Notes under the pieces: model-generated
What the model saw: only the letters and a program-made list of their open reading frames with translations
The model's database searches: none
What the model was told of the DNA's origin: nothing
Shown here: positions 29,739-37,801 of the stretch, in pieces
Numbering within the stretch: the first letter of the stretch is position 1
Layout: each line of letters begins with the position of its first letter
Translations under genes and position numbers: made by a program
From: a virus
Length of the DNA stretch: 41,730 bases
Direction: 5' to 3' (one strand)
Virus record (IMG/VR): IMGVR_UViG_3300036791_001556
Coordinates: 1-41,730 of that record

Positions 29739-31325
29739 GCCGTACATTGAGCCGAGCATCTGTTGCTGCGAGGGCATCATCGCGTTGAAACTCTGCGGCG
29801 CGATCTGGCTGGGCGGCGGCAGGCCCTGCGCCGTGGCTAGGAAGTCCTGGTAGTTCTGGCCACCAGGTGACGCGGTGCCGCCGGTGCCTGTGCCCAGTTG
29901 TTGCGTCTGGCCGGTGGTCGCCGCGTTGGCACCCGCGCCACCACCTGCGTACCCCGTCGCTGCGCCCACGAGGTTCTGCAGCGTCTGGGCCTGTGGGGCG
30001 ACACCGGTCGCACCGCCGCCCGGCACGTACTGCCCCGCTGCGGCGCCCACTAGCCCTTGGATGCCTGAGGGGGTTGCCCCGAGCGTGCGCAAGTAGCTTC
30101 CGTAATCGGCGGGTCCCTGGAGCCTGCTGAGCAGGTCCAGATACGACTGGGCCGACTGCTGCTGGAACTGCTGGTAGGACTGCGTCGTCTGACCGGCCTG
30201 AGGTGCGTTCACGCCAGGCTGAGCGGCCTGACCCGGCGCACCGGGCGCGTAGTACTGGCCGTACGTCTGGGCGAGGTTCTGGGCCTGGTTGAAGTACTGC
30301 TGCTGGGCCGCCATCGTCTCGGCGGGCGTGCCCGTCCCACCGGGTTGACCGGGCTGACCGGGGTTCCACGTTCCGCCCGCGTTGACGGTGGCCTGCTTGA
30401 GGGCGTTGTTGGAGTCAGCCACCCACTTGTTCATGGCTGCGGTCCAGTCGCCACCGTTGGAGTAGAAGTACGCCTGCTGGGTTCCCTGGTCGAGGTCCTG
30501 GAACTTGCCGCCTTGCAGGTTGGTGCCCGGCGCCTGGATCGCCGCCGGCGCCGCATACATACCGGTCGCTTGCGACGCGGCGAGCGCTTGCTGCTGCGCG
30601 GACGCGTTCATCGACTGGTAGGCCTGCTGCCCCTGGAGCGTCTGCTGTGGCAGGTACTGGGGTGGTGCGAACTCCAGTTGGGCCGCCTGGCTGAACGGGA
30701 GTGTGCTCAGATCGCTGAGGTTGCCGTTCCAGCCCATCTGCGAGGCCTGCGTCGTGCTGACCCGCTGAAGCTGACCCGATGGCAGCACGTAGTCGAGCTG
30801 GGTGCCGAACTTGGCGTCGTAGGTGCTGGGGTCGATGCGGACGAACGTGCCGGGCGAGTACCCGGAGGTCTTCGGTGCGTTGTAGAAGCCGGTCAGGCCA
30901 GCGGCCGTGGCGGCTTGCTGCGCGAGCTGCCCCTGGTAGCTCGCCGTGGTGCCGGTGTTGAAGCCAGTCTGGCCGGGGATGGCGCCGCCGGAGCCGAGCG
31001 TGTTCATGGTCGCTTGCAGCGGCGTGCCTGCCGGCGGCAGCATCTGCGAGCCGAAGTTGTACGGGTTGCCCCCCATCGAGTAGCCGTACGCCGAGCCGAG
31101 CGACATCGCGTCGGTGAAGGCCTGCTGGGCCTTGTTGAAGGCGAGCGTGTCGCTCTGGTTCTGCGACATCGCCATCTGGTAGGCCTGTGTGGCCTGCTGC
31201 GTGGCCTGCGCGGTCTGCTGCTGGGCGTACTGGTTGTTGTAGCCAGTCGCCGTCCCCTGGAACGGGTCGTAGCCGCCGCCGCCGTACGGGTTGGGGTCGT
31301 AGCCCAGCGAGGGGTCGTAGACCAC
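29640..31325 (-). CDS. Gln/Gly/Tyr-rich internal virion protein (561 aa)
   Basis: Begins with GTG, MVYDPSLGYDPNPYGGGGYD, then a Gln/Ala coiled region (QQTAQATQQATQAYQMAMSQ) and long Tyr/Gln/Gly/Pro stretches (LAQTYGQYYAPGAPGQAAQP). Like the 22438-24258 protein it has low-complexity helical parts and no catalytic motif. Lying next to the giant peptidoglycan-cutting protein, it is a likely second ejected core protein. The 3' end may have been altered by the HNH insertion downstream, although the stop looks natural. Confidence 0.6.
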   Translation of the reverse strand: MVYDPSLGYDPNPYGGGGYDPFQGTATGYNNQYAQQQTAQATQQATQAYQMAMSQNQSDTLAFNKAQQAFTDAMSLGSAYGYSMGGNPYNFGSQMLPPAGTPLQATMNTLGSGGAIPGQTGFNTGTTASYQGQLAQQAATAAGLTGFYNAPKTSGYSPGTFVRIDPSTYDAKFGTQLDYVLPSGQLQRVSTTQASQMGWNGNLSDLSTLPFSQAAQLEFAPPQYLPQQTLQGQQAYQSMNASAQQQALAASQATGMYAAPAAIQAPGTNLQGGKFQDLDQGTQQAYFYSNGGDWTAAMNKWVADSNNALKQATVNAGGTWNPGQPGQPGGTGTPAETMAAQQQYFNQAQNLAQTYGQYYAPGAPGQAAQPGVNAPQAGQTTQSYQQFQQQSAQSYLDLLSRLQGPADYGSYLRTLGATPSGIQGLVGAAAGQYVPGGGATGVAPQAQTLQNLVGAATGYAGGGAGANAATTGQTQQLGTGTGGTASPGGQNYQDFLATAQGLPPPSQIAPQSFNAMMPSQQQMLGSMYGSMGWAPGDINKMFQSSLPKYAAGSSAGNFRLV

Positions 31326-31331
31326 GTCTTG

Positions 31332-31571
31332 CTACTTCTTGCTGCTGGCCTTGCCGATGTTCGGGAACTTGGCTTTCACTTTGGCTCGCACCTGGGCCTT
31401 CTCGCTCGAGGAACCGAACTGCGCCACGCGGCTCAGCGCATTCCTGGCGTGGCTGGCGTCCGGGATCGGGTAGCTCCCGGAGCCCTTGCCGCTCTTGCCC
31501 TCACCCTTGCCTGGGAGCGCAAACGCGGACGACGGCAGCCGTCTGCGTTGAGCAGCCTTGAGGATGGCCAT
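31332..31571 (-). CDS. Small conserved phage protein (79 aa)
   Basis: MAILKAAQRRRLPSSAFALP, then SGSYPIPDASHARNALSRVA, then EKAQVRAKVKAKFPNIGKAS. The PIPDASHARNALSRV core with a following basic helix is a recurrent small protein encoded near phage structural genes, of unknown function. The ATG is two bases after the upstream stop (TGATATG), so it is coupled. Confidence 0.7.
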   Translation of the reverse strand: MAILKAAQRRRLPSSAFALPGKGEGKSGKGSGSYPIPDASHARNALSRVAQFGSSSEKAQVRAKVKAKFPNIGKASSKK

Positions 31572-31572
31572 A

Positions 31573-31848
31573 TCAGAAACTCTTGCCCGTGCCCCAGCGA
31601 CTCGGCAGGCCTCGGCCCAGGGGTGACGGGATCATGCTCTCCGCCCACGGGCCACCGCCGTAGTCCTCGGGCGTGTCGTAACACGTGCACCGCGACCAGC
31701 TCGGGGTCTGCGTGTTGCGGTACATCGGACCGTTCTCCGTATGGTCCGAGCCGTTGATCGGCATCAGCGGACCCAGGCCGATGAAGATGCTGCCGACGGC
31801 GGGTCCCGACGCGGGCTGGTTCGGTCGACGAACTGCGTTACCTGGCAT
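31573..31848 (-). CDS. Hypothetical protein (91 aa)
   Basis: MPGNAVRRPNQPASGPAVGS, then YRNTQTPSWSRCTCYDTPED. AGGAG lies 8 nt before the ATG. Gly- and Pro-rich with a single Cys pair; probably a small disordered head or core protein. The frame is open much further upstream, but that region is antisense-like relative to the 31860-32228 gene. Confidence 0.55.
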   Translation of the reverse strand: MPGNAVRRPNQPASGPAVGSIFIGLGPLMPINGSDHTENGPMYRNTQTPSWSRCTCYDTPEDYGGGPWAESMIPSPLGRGLPSRWGTGKSF

Positions 31849-31859
31849 GGTTGGTTCTC

Positions 31860-32228
31860 CTAGCGGAACGGGCCGAGCGAAAACGGTGGCGGCACCATGC
31901 CCCGCATGCTCGGCGCCGTGGTGCCGACCTGTGGTCCCGGCAGCGGCATACGTGGCGCGCCCTGCGCCATCGGCGTGCGTGCGATCGGGCCCGGCAACCG
32001 CGGCGCACCACCTGGCATGGCCATGGGGCGCGGGGCAGCTACGCGGGGTCGCGCTGGTTGGGCCGGTACTCTTGGCACGCCTCGGGCAGTGACGGGTCGG
32101 GCCAGGGGCGCGGACCGCGGTACCCGCACGGCAGGCGCCGCTGCTCGCGGGACGGCGGGTGTGCGCGCCGCTGGCGTCCGCGCTCGCGCCGGGGAGGCGG
32201 CTTTCGCGCGCGGTGTGGTTTTGGCCAT
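31860..32228 (-). CDS. Arg/Pro/Ala-rich low-complexity protein (122 aa)
   Basis: MAKTTPRAKAASPARARTPA, then long runs of Pro, Arg, Ala and Val and a Met/Pro-rich end (MRGMVPPPFSLGPFR). The very basic, disordered composition is what a DNA-condensing or capsid-packed protein would have. Placed between small head proteins. No family is recognised, and overlapping frames are also open because of base composition. Confidence 0.5.
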   Translation of the reverse strand: MAKTTPRAKAASPARARTPAARTPAVPRAAAPAVRVPRSAPLARPVTARGVPRVPAQPARPRVAAPRPMAMPGGAPRLPGPIARTPMAQGAPRMPLPGPQVGTTAPSMRGMVPPPFSLGPFR

Positions 32229-32230
32229 GC

Positions 32231-32380
32231 TTACTTGCCTTTCTTTGACTTCGCCGCCGGTCGCACGGGAACGCCTCGAGCTCGATCGAGGGCATTGTCG
32301 CGTGCGGAGCCGGGCTTGATGCCAGCGCGCTTATCGGCAGCCGTGTCGGACTTCTCGGTCCAGGGCTTCTTAGCGGCCAT
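32231..32380 (-). CDS. Small basic protein (49 aa)
   Basis: MAAKKPWTEKSDTAADKRAG, then IKPGSARDNALDRARGVPVR, then a Lys-rich end. The ATG overlaps the end of the next gene upstream and the stop lies two bases before the following ATG. Lys/Arg-rich and helical. Probably DNA-associated; support is the start/stop spacing and codon composition. Confidence 0.5.
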   Translation of the reverse strand: MAAKKPWTEKSDTAADKRAGIKPGSARDNALDRARGVPVRPAAKSKKGK

Positions 32381-32561
32381 TGCCGAGTTTCTTGGCGTTG
32401 CCCTTGGTGGTCATGCCGCCGCCGCCCAGGCGACTGCCAGGCTCACTGCTGGCGCCCGCGGAGCCGGCCTTGCTCGCGTAGGTGCCACCATTGCCCTTGC
32501 CGCTCGGTTCGCTGGGGCAACCCTTCTTCGTGCTGCCGTTGGATGCTGATGCGTACGCCAT
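32370..32561 (-). CDS. Gly/Ser-rich small protein (63 aa)
   Basis: MAYASASNGSTKKGCPSEPS, then GKGNGGTYASKAGSAGASSE, ending in a basic segment TTKGNAKKLGNGR. GGAGG lies 11 nt before the ATG. Disordered and Gly rich; no family. It is one of a set of three small basic proteins between the TerS-side genes and the core proteins. Confidence 0.45.
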   Translation of the reverse strand: MAYASASNGSTKKGCPSEPSGKGNGGTYASKAGSAGASSEPGSRLGGGGMTTKGNAKKLGNGR

Positions 32562-32598
32562 GTGCTGTGGAGCCTCCGTTTGAGAAAGGGGGCTCCCA

Positions 32599-32643
32599 CC
32601 GCTCGTGCGCGAAGCAGCCCGCGTCGCTACGAGCGGCGGGCTG
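32599..32643 (-). other. Overlapping inverted repeats (alternative hairpins)
   Basis: Arms CCGCTCGT (32599-32606) / ACGAGCGG (32629-32636) and CAGCCCGC (32615-32622) / GCGGGCTG (32636-32643) are both perfect, but the inner arms interleave, so an RNA can form only one stem at a time. It lies in the gap upstream of the 32370-32561 start. No T-run follows either stem. Confidence 0.55.
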
Positions 32644-32667
32644 CCGGCTCCACTGTAGCCCAAAACC

Positions 32668-33000
32668 TCACGGCCCACCTAGCGGGCTGGGCACCGCGCC
32701 CTCCGGCGGCGCAGGCAGTTTCAGCCACGGATAGGCTTCGATAACCGCTCTATAGACAGTTCGAAATCCAATGGGACCGAGCCGTTGCAGTTCGGCGTTG
32801 CGCCCCTGCTCATTCGGCGTGCCGTCCGGCATGAACAATTGTGCCGAATAGTAAGCAAGTTTCTGGGGCTCGGAGATCGGGGCGGCGAACGGTGCCACGC
32901 CCTGTGGACTGAGCGCCACGGCCAGCGAGGTCGACGTCTGATCCAGCCACGAGGCGAGATCAGAAGCGATTAAATCGTAGGTTTCGACCCGCTGCGCCAC
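32668..33000 (-). CDS. Hypothetical head-region protein (110 aa)
   Basis: Starts with GTG 10 bp after the TerS stop: MAQRVETYDLIASDLASWLD, then SEPQKLAYYSAQLFMPDGTP, then GPIGFRTVYRAVIEAYPWLK. Helical with a Pro-rich end. Located directly after the small terminase gene, it may be a head or packaging accessory. The upstream open frame overlaps TerS and is not used. Confidence 0.55.
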   Translation of the reverse strand: MAQRVETYDLIASDLASWLDQTSTSLAVALSPQGVAPFAAPISEPQKLAYYSAQLFMPDGTPNEQGRNAELQRLGPIGFRTVYRAVIEAYPWLKLPAPPEGAVPSPLGGP

Positions 33001-33010
33001 CGCGTGTTTC

Positions 33011-33466
33011 TCAGAGCACCTCGCTGGCGTTGAAGCCGGCCACCTGGCGCACGATCTGCTCAACCGTGCCGCTGACGTCCACCCGCTCGCGGTACTTCTC
33101 GGGCTTGAGCGCGGTCAGCATCAACTTGAGCAGCATGTCGGAATACACCCGCTCGTAGCCGACGAGCTCACCCCGCTGGTACACCGGTCGGTCGAAGCCG
33201 GCGTACGCGCGACGGATGGCCTCGCCCTCGAGGCGGTCAGCCAGCTCGGCGCGCAGCTCGTTCTCGCGCAGCAAGAACTCGTCGTCGTGTTCCCGCCACT
33301 GGTAGACCGTGTGGTTGTTGACGCCGGCGGCTTTCATGCCCGCGGTCAGCGTGCAGTCGACCGAGAAGCCGGCCAGGTAGCGTGCCTTCTGCACCTCGAC
33401 TGGTTCCTGCGGCGCCTTGCCGCCGGCTTTGAGATTCGGGTACTTCGCCTGACGACGCTGTGCCAT
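33011..33466 (-). CDS. Terminase small subunit-like protein
   Basis: 151 residues from an ATG overlapping the portal stop (TGATG) with AGGAGG upstream. The pattern ARYLAGFSVDCTLTAGMKAA, then GVNNHTVYQWREHDDEFLLR is a helix-turn-helix (about 35-62) followed by long helices and DMLLKLMLTALKPEKYRERV, which recurs in phage TerS and TerS-like proteins. TerS recognises the packaging site and brings DNA to TerL. Its place after the portal rather than before TerL is unusual. The overlapping 703-codon frame through the portal is a shadow. Confidence 0.7.
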   Translation of the reverse strand: MAQRRQAKYPNLKAGGKAPQEPVEVQKARYLAGFSVDCTLTAGMKAAGVNNHTVYQWREHDDEFLLRENELRAELADRLEGEAIRRAYAGFDRPVYQRGELVGYERVYSDMLLKLMLTALKPEKYRERVDVSGTVEQIVRQVAGFNASEVL

Positions 33467-35580
33467 CAGCCACCTCCTATCGCGTTGGGCATGGTGGGTG
33501 TGGCCGGCTGACCCGGCATCGAGCCTGGTCCTGGACCTGGGCCGGGGGTGGGCGGGACCGGTCCGCCTGCGCCTGGTGGTGGAATTCCACCGGCACCACC
33601 GCCAACCCCTGGGCCACCAGGTGGTGGATTGCCCACGCCGCCCGGCACCATGCCGCCGGCCATTCCGGCGGGCGTGACGCCGGCCATCTCCTGCGGCGTG
33701 GGTCCGGGGCCGCCCATCTGCGCCGCGAGGATGGTTCCAAGTTTCTGGAACGTTAGCTCCATGAGCTTCTGTTGGACCGGGCCGGACTGTTTCATGTTCT
33801 GCAGCAGCCAACTCTTCTCGACTTCGTCCGGGTTGGAGCCCGAGTCGCGGCAGGCCTGCTCGTAGGTGATTAACTTGAGTTGCATCTTCTCGCCGATGGC
33901 GCGGGTGGCGACCACGTCGTCCGACGGCGTGCTGATGTCGAGGCGGACCTTGTAGCGGTGCACGCCGCTGAGGTCGTCCGGTCCGATGCCGATCCAGCCG
34001 GCGCGGGTCTGCCCGGCATAGCGTCCGCGCTGCTGGGGCGGCCGCTCCTCGGCGAAGGCATACACGGTCTCGCCGATGCGGCGTTCGATCAGCCACGACT
34101 CGAAGCTGCAGCGATCCGCGAGCGCCTGGCTCACGTTGCCGACGATCGGGTCCCACTTGAGCCGGGCCAGGAAGGCCTGCTGGTTGAGCTGGTAGCCCGA
34201 CTGTGCGCCGCCGGCGCCGCCGCGGATGACTTCCGGCTGGGCCATCATGGCCATGGTCTGGGCGTTCTGCAGCACCTTGTCGAGGTCCTGGCCGGCCTTG
34301 GGCTGTTCGATCGGGCCGATGTCGAAGGGGTAGACCATGCCCGGCTGGATGCGCTGCGTGGCGTCGGTGTCGCGGTTGTCGTTGGCGTACGGTCCGACGC
34401 CACCCTGGATGCCCGGCACCTGGCCCGGTGGCGTGGTGCGCTTGAAGGCTGGCCAGCCGGTGAGAAACGCCGAATTGCCCTGCATCGTCAGCAGGCTGTC
34501 GATGAGCGGGAACAGCATCAGGTAGCCGTACAGGATGCTGATGCCGGCTCGCTCGGGTAGCCGCGAAGACGTGGTCAGCCCGTGCGCCAGGAAGTACGGA
34601 CCGCGCAGGGTCTTGAGCACCGGGTCGCCGTAGCCGTGCTTGATCTGGCGCACCAGCGTGCCGTTCTGCAACTGCGTCGAGGCCTGCGCCAGTTGTCCGG
34701 GACCCAGCAGCACGATCGAGCACGTCTGGTAGTCCCACGCTTCGATCACCGTAATCTGGCGGTGCTGCTGGATGATGCGCGGCCACTCCGAGCGGGCCAG
34801 CGCCATCGCCCGCGGGTCCAGCGACTGCCACTCGTCGGGCGCCAGCACGTTGCCGTCGCGGTCGAGCCCCGTGCCGAAGCGGGCGAGCGCTTCGAGGTAC
34901 GGCATGGTCTTGACCTCGACGCACGCGGTGAAGCCGTTTTCGTTCTGGTTGTAGTAGAACGTCTCGGGCGGCACGTCGGTGCTCGCGATCGGGTATGGCG
35001 CGAGCAACTTGAGCTGCTCGGTCTCTTTGTCGAACAATCGCCGCTGCGCGTCCGCATCGTAGCGCTGCTCGGCCATGATCTCTTCTTCCATGGCCTTGGC
35101 CTGGTTGGAGTACTCGCGCCACGCCGAATTGGCCCGGCTGATCGTCTTCAAAACACCCTCGCCTTTGGCCACGGTGCTGTACATCAGCGACCTGAGCAGT
35201 GGCCGGCGTGAGTCCTGCTCCTGACGCTGCCAGGACGCGTCGAAGAAGTGCTCTCTGAGCGTGGCGTTCTGCTGTGCCGCATCACCGAAAGCGGTCGGCT
35301 GGTACTGCACCGTCGGCGGGTTGGCACACAGCGCGGACACGGTGGTATCGACGATGTCGATGGCCAGCGGACTGCGCATCTCGAGCGCGGTCTTGCGGTA
35401 TGCCTCCGGTATCTCAATATATGTATCGCCGTATATAACTGAGTCTATCAATGCGTACAATTGATTGCGTAACCTAAAGCGTACACGCAATTCGTTAGCA
35501 AGATCGAGTGTCTGGTCAAGCAGCCGCGCGTCGTCGCGACTGACGTTGCCGCCGGCGCGCCGCGGAGTGGCTACGGCCAC
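33466..35580 (-). CDS. Portal protein
   Basis: 704 residues with GTG start, TAAGTG directly after the upstream stop. The portal-like core includes RLRNQLYALIDSVIYGDTYI, DVPPETFYYNQNENGFTACV, ILYGYLMLFPLIDSLLTMQG, DKVLQNAQTMAMMAQPEVIR and YQLNQQAFLARLKWDPIVGN, which reads as the stem, clip and crown helices of large podovirus-type portals. A Pro/Gly-rich collagen-like tail of about 90 residues closes it. It forms the dodecameric DNA channel at the capsid vertex. The codon choice around 35408-35470 is AT rich, unlike the rest of the gene. Confidence 0.75.
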   Translation of the reverse strand: MAVATPRRAGGNVSRDDARLLDQTLDLANELRVRFRLRNQLYALIDSVIYGDTYIEIPEAYRKTALEMRSPLAIDIVDTTVSALCANPPTVQYQPTAFGDAAQQNATLREHFFDASWQRQEQDSRRPLLRSLMYSTVAKGEGVLKTISRANSAWREYSNQAKAMEEEIMAEQRYDADAQRRLFDKETEQLKLLAPYPIASTDVPPETFYYNQNENGFTACVEVKTMPYLEALARFGTGLDRDGNVLAPDEWQSLDPRAMALARSEWPRIIQQHRQITVIEAWDYQTCSIVLLGPGQLAQASTQLQNGTLVRQIKHGYGDPVLKTLRGPYFLAHGLTTSSRLPERAGISILYGYLMLFPLIDSLLTMQGNSAFLTGWPAFKRTTPPGQVPGIQGGVGPYANDNRDTDATQRIQPGMVYPFDIGPIEQPKAGQDLDKVLQNAQTMAMMAQPEVIRGGAGGAQSGYQLNQQAFLARLKWDPIVGNVSQALADRCSFESWLIERRIGETVYAFAEERPPQQRGRYAGQTRAGWIGIGPDDLSGVHRYKVRLDISTPSDDVVATRAIGEKMQLKLITYEQACRDSGSNPDEVEKSWLLQNMKQSGPVQQKLMELTFQKLGTILAAQMGGPGPTPQEMAGVTPAGMAGGMVPGGVGNPPPGGPGVGGGAGGIPPPGAGGPVPPTPGPGPGPGSMPGQPATPTMPNAIGGG
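35432..35460 (-). promoter_or_regulatory. Candidate internal promoter in the portal gene
   Basis: TTGTAC (35460-35455), a 17-bp spacer and TATATA (35437-35432) on the coding strand, inside an AT-rich island of about 70 bp in an otherwise GC-rich gene. It would transcribe the rest of portal, TerS and the small head genes. Confidence 0.4.
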
Positions 35581-35796
35581 TTACGACCCCCCCTCGCGTG
35601 TGCGCGAAGGCAGGTGACTGCCGTGCTGATCGAAGGTCTGTGAGCGTGGTTCGGTCCACTGCGTGCCGCACCAGCAGCACTGCATGTCGGCGCTGTGGGC
35701 GTGCTCGTCGATCTGGTGCGGGCAGTGCGGTCCGTTCAACCGCTGCGCGCATTCCATCAGGGAAAAATCGTCACGGCTGGCGCGTCCAATGGTCAT
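35581..35796 (-). CDS. Small Cys/His-rich protein (71 aa)
   Basis: MTIGRASRDDFSLMECAQRL, then GPHCPHQIDEHAHSADMQCC, then WCGTQW. Cys-His pairs (CPH, HAH, CCWC) look like a small zinc-binding knuckle. The ATG overlaps the stop of the next gene upstream (ATGA) and its TAA abuts the portal start. The function is unknown; such genes are common between terminase and portal. Confidence 0.55.
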   Translation of the reverse strand: MTIGRASRDDFSLMECAQRLNGPHCPHQIDEHAHSADMQCCWCGTQWTEPRSQTFDQHGSHLPSRTREGGS

Positions 35797-36029
35797 GCGG
35801 CATCACCCCGATCGGGTGAGGCGCAGCGTTGTGCCAGACATCCGCAACGGCAGTAGTCAGCCGTGTGGAGGTCATACATTGGCCCCGGCTGTTTGCCGCG
35901 CATGATGATCGCAAACCACTCGCCAGTGTCTGGCCGAAACATGTGAGACAACCACTCGTCGGACTTCAACTCGAACTCGTGACGCTGGCCGTCCGGAGTG
36001 AGCAGGACTTCGCGATGGATACTCGGCAC
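35793..36029 (-). CDS. Hypothetical protein with Cys-rich tail (78 aa)
   Basis: The GTG start overlaps the upstream stop by one base. MPSIHREVLLTPDGQRHEFE, then WLSHMFRPDTGEWFAIIMRG, then DYCRCGCLAQRCASPDRGDA. A beta hairpin-like part is followed by a Cys-rich end (CRCGC, C) that could bind a metal. The function is unknown. Confidence 0.5.
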   Translation of the reverse strand: MPSIHREVLLTPDGQRHEFELKSDEWLSHMFRPDTGEWFAIIMRGKQPGPMYDLHTADYCRCGCLAQRCASPDRGDAA

Positions 36030-36277
36030 TACTCGAGGTCCTCGTCGGTGACGTCGGATCGCACGCCTAGCCACGTTTCGCGCAGGTCGTCGTGCTCGCG
36101 CAGGCCGTAGCTCACGTCCGCGTTGGCGAAGTGGAACGTGACGATGCCGTCGCCGACGCTGACGAAGTCTGGGTCGGCGCGCTCGAGAATCTGGTCGGCG
36201 ATCTCGATCACGGGATCGGCCTGGGTGACCTCCAGCGTGGTGATCAGGTCGCCGGTGTGCTGGATGAAGGTGAGCAC
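36029..36277 (-). CDS. Hypothetical protein (82 aa)
   Basis: Starts with GTG two bases after the TerL stop: MLTFIQHTGDLITTLEVTQA, then ADQILERADPDFVSVGDGIV, then FANADVSYGLREHDDLRETW. Mixed alpha-beta and acidic. The coupling to TerL suggests a packaging or head accessory. No family is recognised. Confidence 0.5.
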   Translation of the reverse strand: MLTFIQHTGDLITTLEVTQADPVIEIADQILERADPDFVSVGDGIVTFHFANADVSYGLREHDDLRETWLGVRSDVTDEDLE

Positions 36278-36279
36278 GC

Positions 36280-37713
36280 CTATCCGAAGGTCGCGCGAAC
36301 TGCGGAAGCTGGCGCCGGCAGCGCCTCGGTGCACAGCCCGTAGCGTAGGGCATCGACCGCGTGATCGGAAACCTCTTTGCTCCTGAGCGTCTGCAGGGTG
36401 TCCTCGGGATCGAGCGGATCGCGCACCAGTGCCGGCAATTCGCGCACCAGGTTGGGACACGCGCCCCTGACGATCCGCAGCCGCGGCGTGCCCTCGTCGT
36501 GCGCCAGCGCTCGTCGGACAATAGCCCAGCCCTGCTTGCGATTGTTCTGGGCTGGGAAGATGCCCTGCGTGACACGGGTCCCGAGGCCGCGGGACGCGTA
36601 CACCTGGGCGATGCTCGGGCGGTTCTGCTCGGTGCGAGCGTTGAACATGCTCGGGTCCATGGCGATCTGCAGGATGCGTTCGTCCGGCGCCATGCGATTT
36701 TTGATCAGGTCGGCCTGCTGCTCGTCGCGGAAGCCTGAGCCGTACAGCTCGCGGTAGACCCAGATCTCCCGGGTCTCGGGATCGCGGGCGAACCACAGCG
36801 CGCAGAACGGCACCGCGAAGCCGTAGTCGACGCTGATCCAGCGCGGCCAGTCCCGCGGCAATTCCTCGCCCTCGAGGTCGACGATGTGCTCCTCGGGTGA
36901 CCATTCGGGGTAGAACATTCCCTCCGCAGCCACCCACAATCCCTGCCGCAGCCGCTTGTGCAGGTAGCCGGTGAGCGAGTCGAGCGTCTTCAGGTACTCG
37001 AGGCCGAACGGGGTGTAGCTCTTGGCGGCGTGGTCGAAGAGCTGCGGGTTGTCCTCGTGGCGCGACTCGAGCAGGCTGATCTGACCCTCGTCGGCGCGCA
37101 ATTTGAGCCAGTGATTCGGGTAACTCGGGTTGCAGTCCGCGAACAGTTGCTGGTAGCTCAGCGCGTTGTTGCGCAGCCGCGTCAGCAGGATCAGCCAGTC
37201 CTGCTCGTCGAGTTCGGTGGCCTCCTGCACGTAGATCAGGTCAAAATCCGTTGAGAGAACCTTGCGCGGGTCGTCGAGGCCGGCCACGACCACGCGGCTG
37301 CCGTTCGGATAGCGGAATTCCTGGTCTTCGTGGTGAAACCAGATCGCGTTGGGTGGTGGCGGTAGCACCTTCTCGCGGAAGGTCACCAGCGCGGCCTGGG
37401 TGAGTGCCGTCCGCAGCTTGCGCACGATCGCGGCACGCATCGGTTTTTGTGAGGCGGCCAGGTCGATCTTTTGCAGGCACGCCATGCTTTTCCCGGTGCC
37501 GCTGGGTCCGCTGAGCAGCACCTCACGATCGCGACAACGCATCAGCTCGCGCGCCGCGCCGTACGGTTGGTACGGCGGTCGGGCGCCGACGCCGGGCCCC
37601 AGTTGCTTGCCGCGCAGCGTGCCGTCTCGGCTGGCGCTCCGCGGCTGATCAGCCAACGTCTGCTCACCCAGCGGTTTGCTGCGGAGCGTCTTGGTGGGCG
37701 TTGGAATGGCCAT
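36280..37713 (-). CDS. terL: Terminase large subunit (TerL)
   Basis: 477 residues. Walker A GPSGTGKS (69-76); Walker B DLIYVQEATE (158-167) with catalytic Glu164; coupling region FADCNPSYPNHW (191-202). The C-terminal RNase H-like nuclease has SVDYGFA (Asp296), IAMDPSMF (Asp353) and KEVSDHAVDALRYG (Asp450 and Asp454). TerL packages the genome into the procapsid and cuts it. The ATG at 37713 follows a terminator; the much longer upstream frame is antisense to the metallopeptidase gene and is rejected. Confidence 0.92.
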   Translation of the reverse strand: MAIPTPTKTLRSKPLGEQTLADQPRSASRDGTLRGKQLGPGVGARPPYQPYGAARELMRCRDREVLLSGPSGTGKSMACLQKIDLAASQKPMRAAIVRKLRTALTQAALVTFREKVLPPPPNAIWFHHEDQEFRYPNGSRVVVAGLDDPRKVLSTDFDLIYVQEATELDEQDWLILLTRLRNNALSYQQLFADCNPSYPNHWLKLRADEGQISLLESRHEDNPQLFDHAAKSYTPFGLEYLKTLDSLTGYLHKRLRQGLWVAAEGMFYPEWSPEEHIVDLEGEELPRDWPRWISVDYGFAVPFCALWFARDPETREIWVYRELYGSGFRDEQQADLIKNRMAPDERILQIAMDPSMFNARTEQNRPSIAQVYASRGLGTRVTQGIFPAQNNRKQGWAIVRRALAHDEGTPRLRIVRGACPNLVRELPALVRDPLDPEDTLQTLRSKEVSDHAVDALRYGLCTEALPAPASAVRATFG

Positions 37714-37740
37714 CAGGACGCTGCTCAGGCCGAAGGGTAC

Positions 37741-37779
37741 AAAAACGGCCTCTAGGTCGTGTTCGGACCCAGAGGCCGT
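37741..37779 (-). terminator. Intrinsic terminator after the metallopeptidase gene
   Basis: On the minus strand ACGGCCTCT pairs perfectly with AGAGGCCGT, with an inner GGTC / GACC extension, followed at once by TTTTTGT. This is a textbook terminator lying between the metallopeptidase stop (37802) and the TerL start (37713), separating the cargo gene from packaging genes. Confidence 0.85.
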
Positions 37780-37801
37780 CTCAGTCTCGATTTTGGAAGG
37801 C

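Noticed and set aside
30345-31757. 470-codon plus-strand open frame
   Set aside because: It runs across two real minus-strand genes, lacks any domain and is Leu/Arg/Val repetitive.
33470-35122. Upstream part of the 703-codon minus-strand frame at 33011-35122
   Set aside because: Only the last 151 codons are TerS-like; the rest overlaps the portal gene in another frame and is Arg/Ala/Gly rich.
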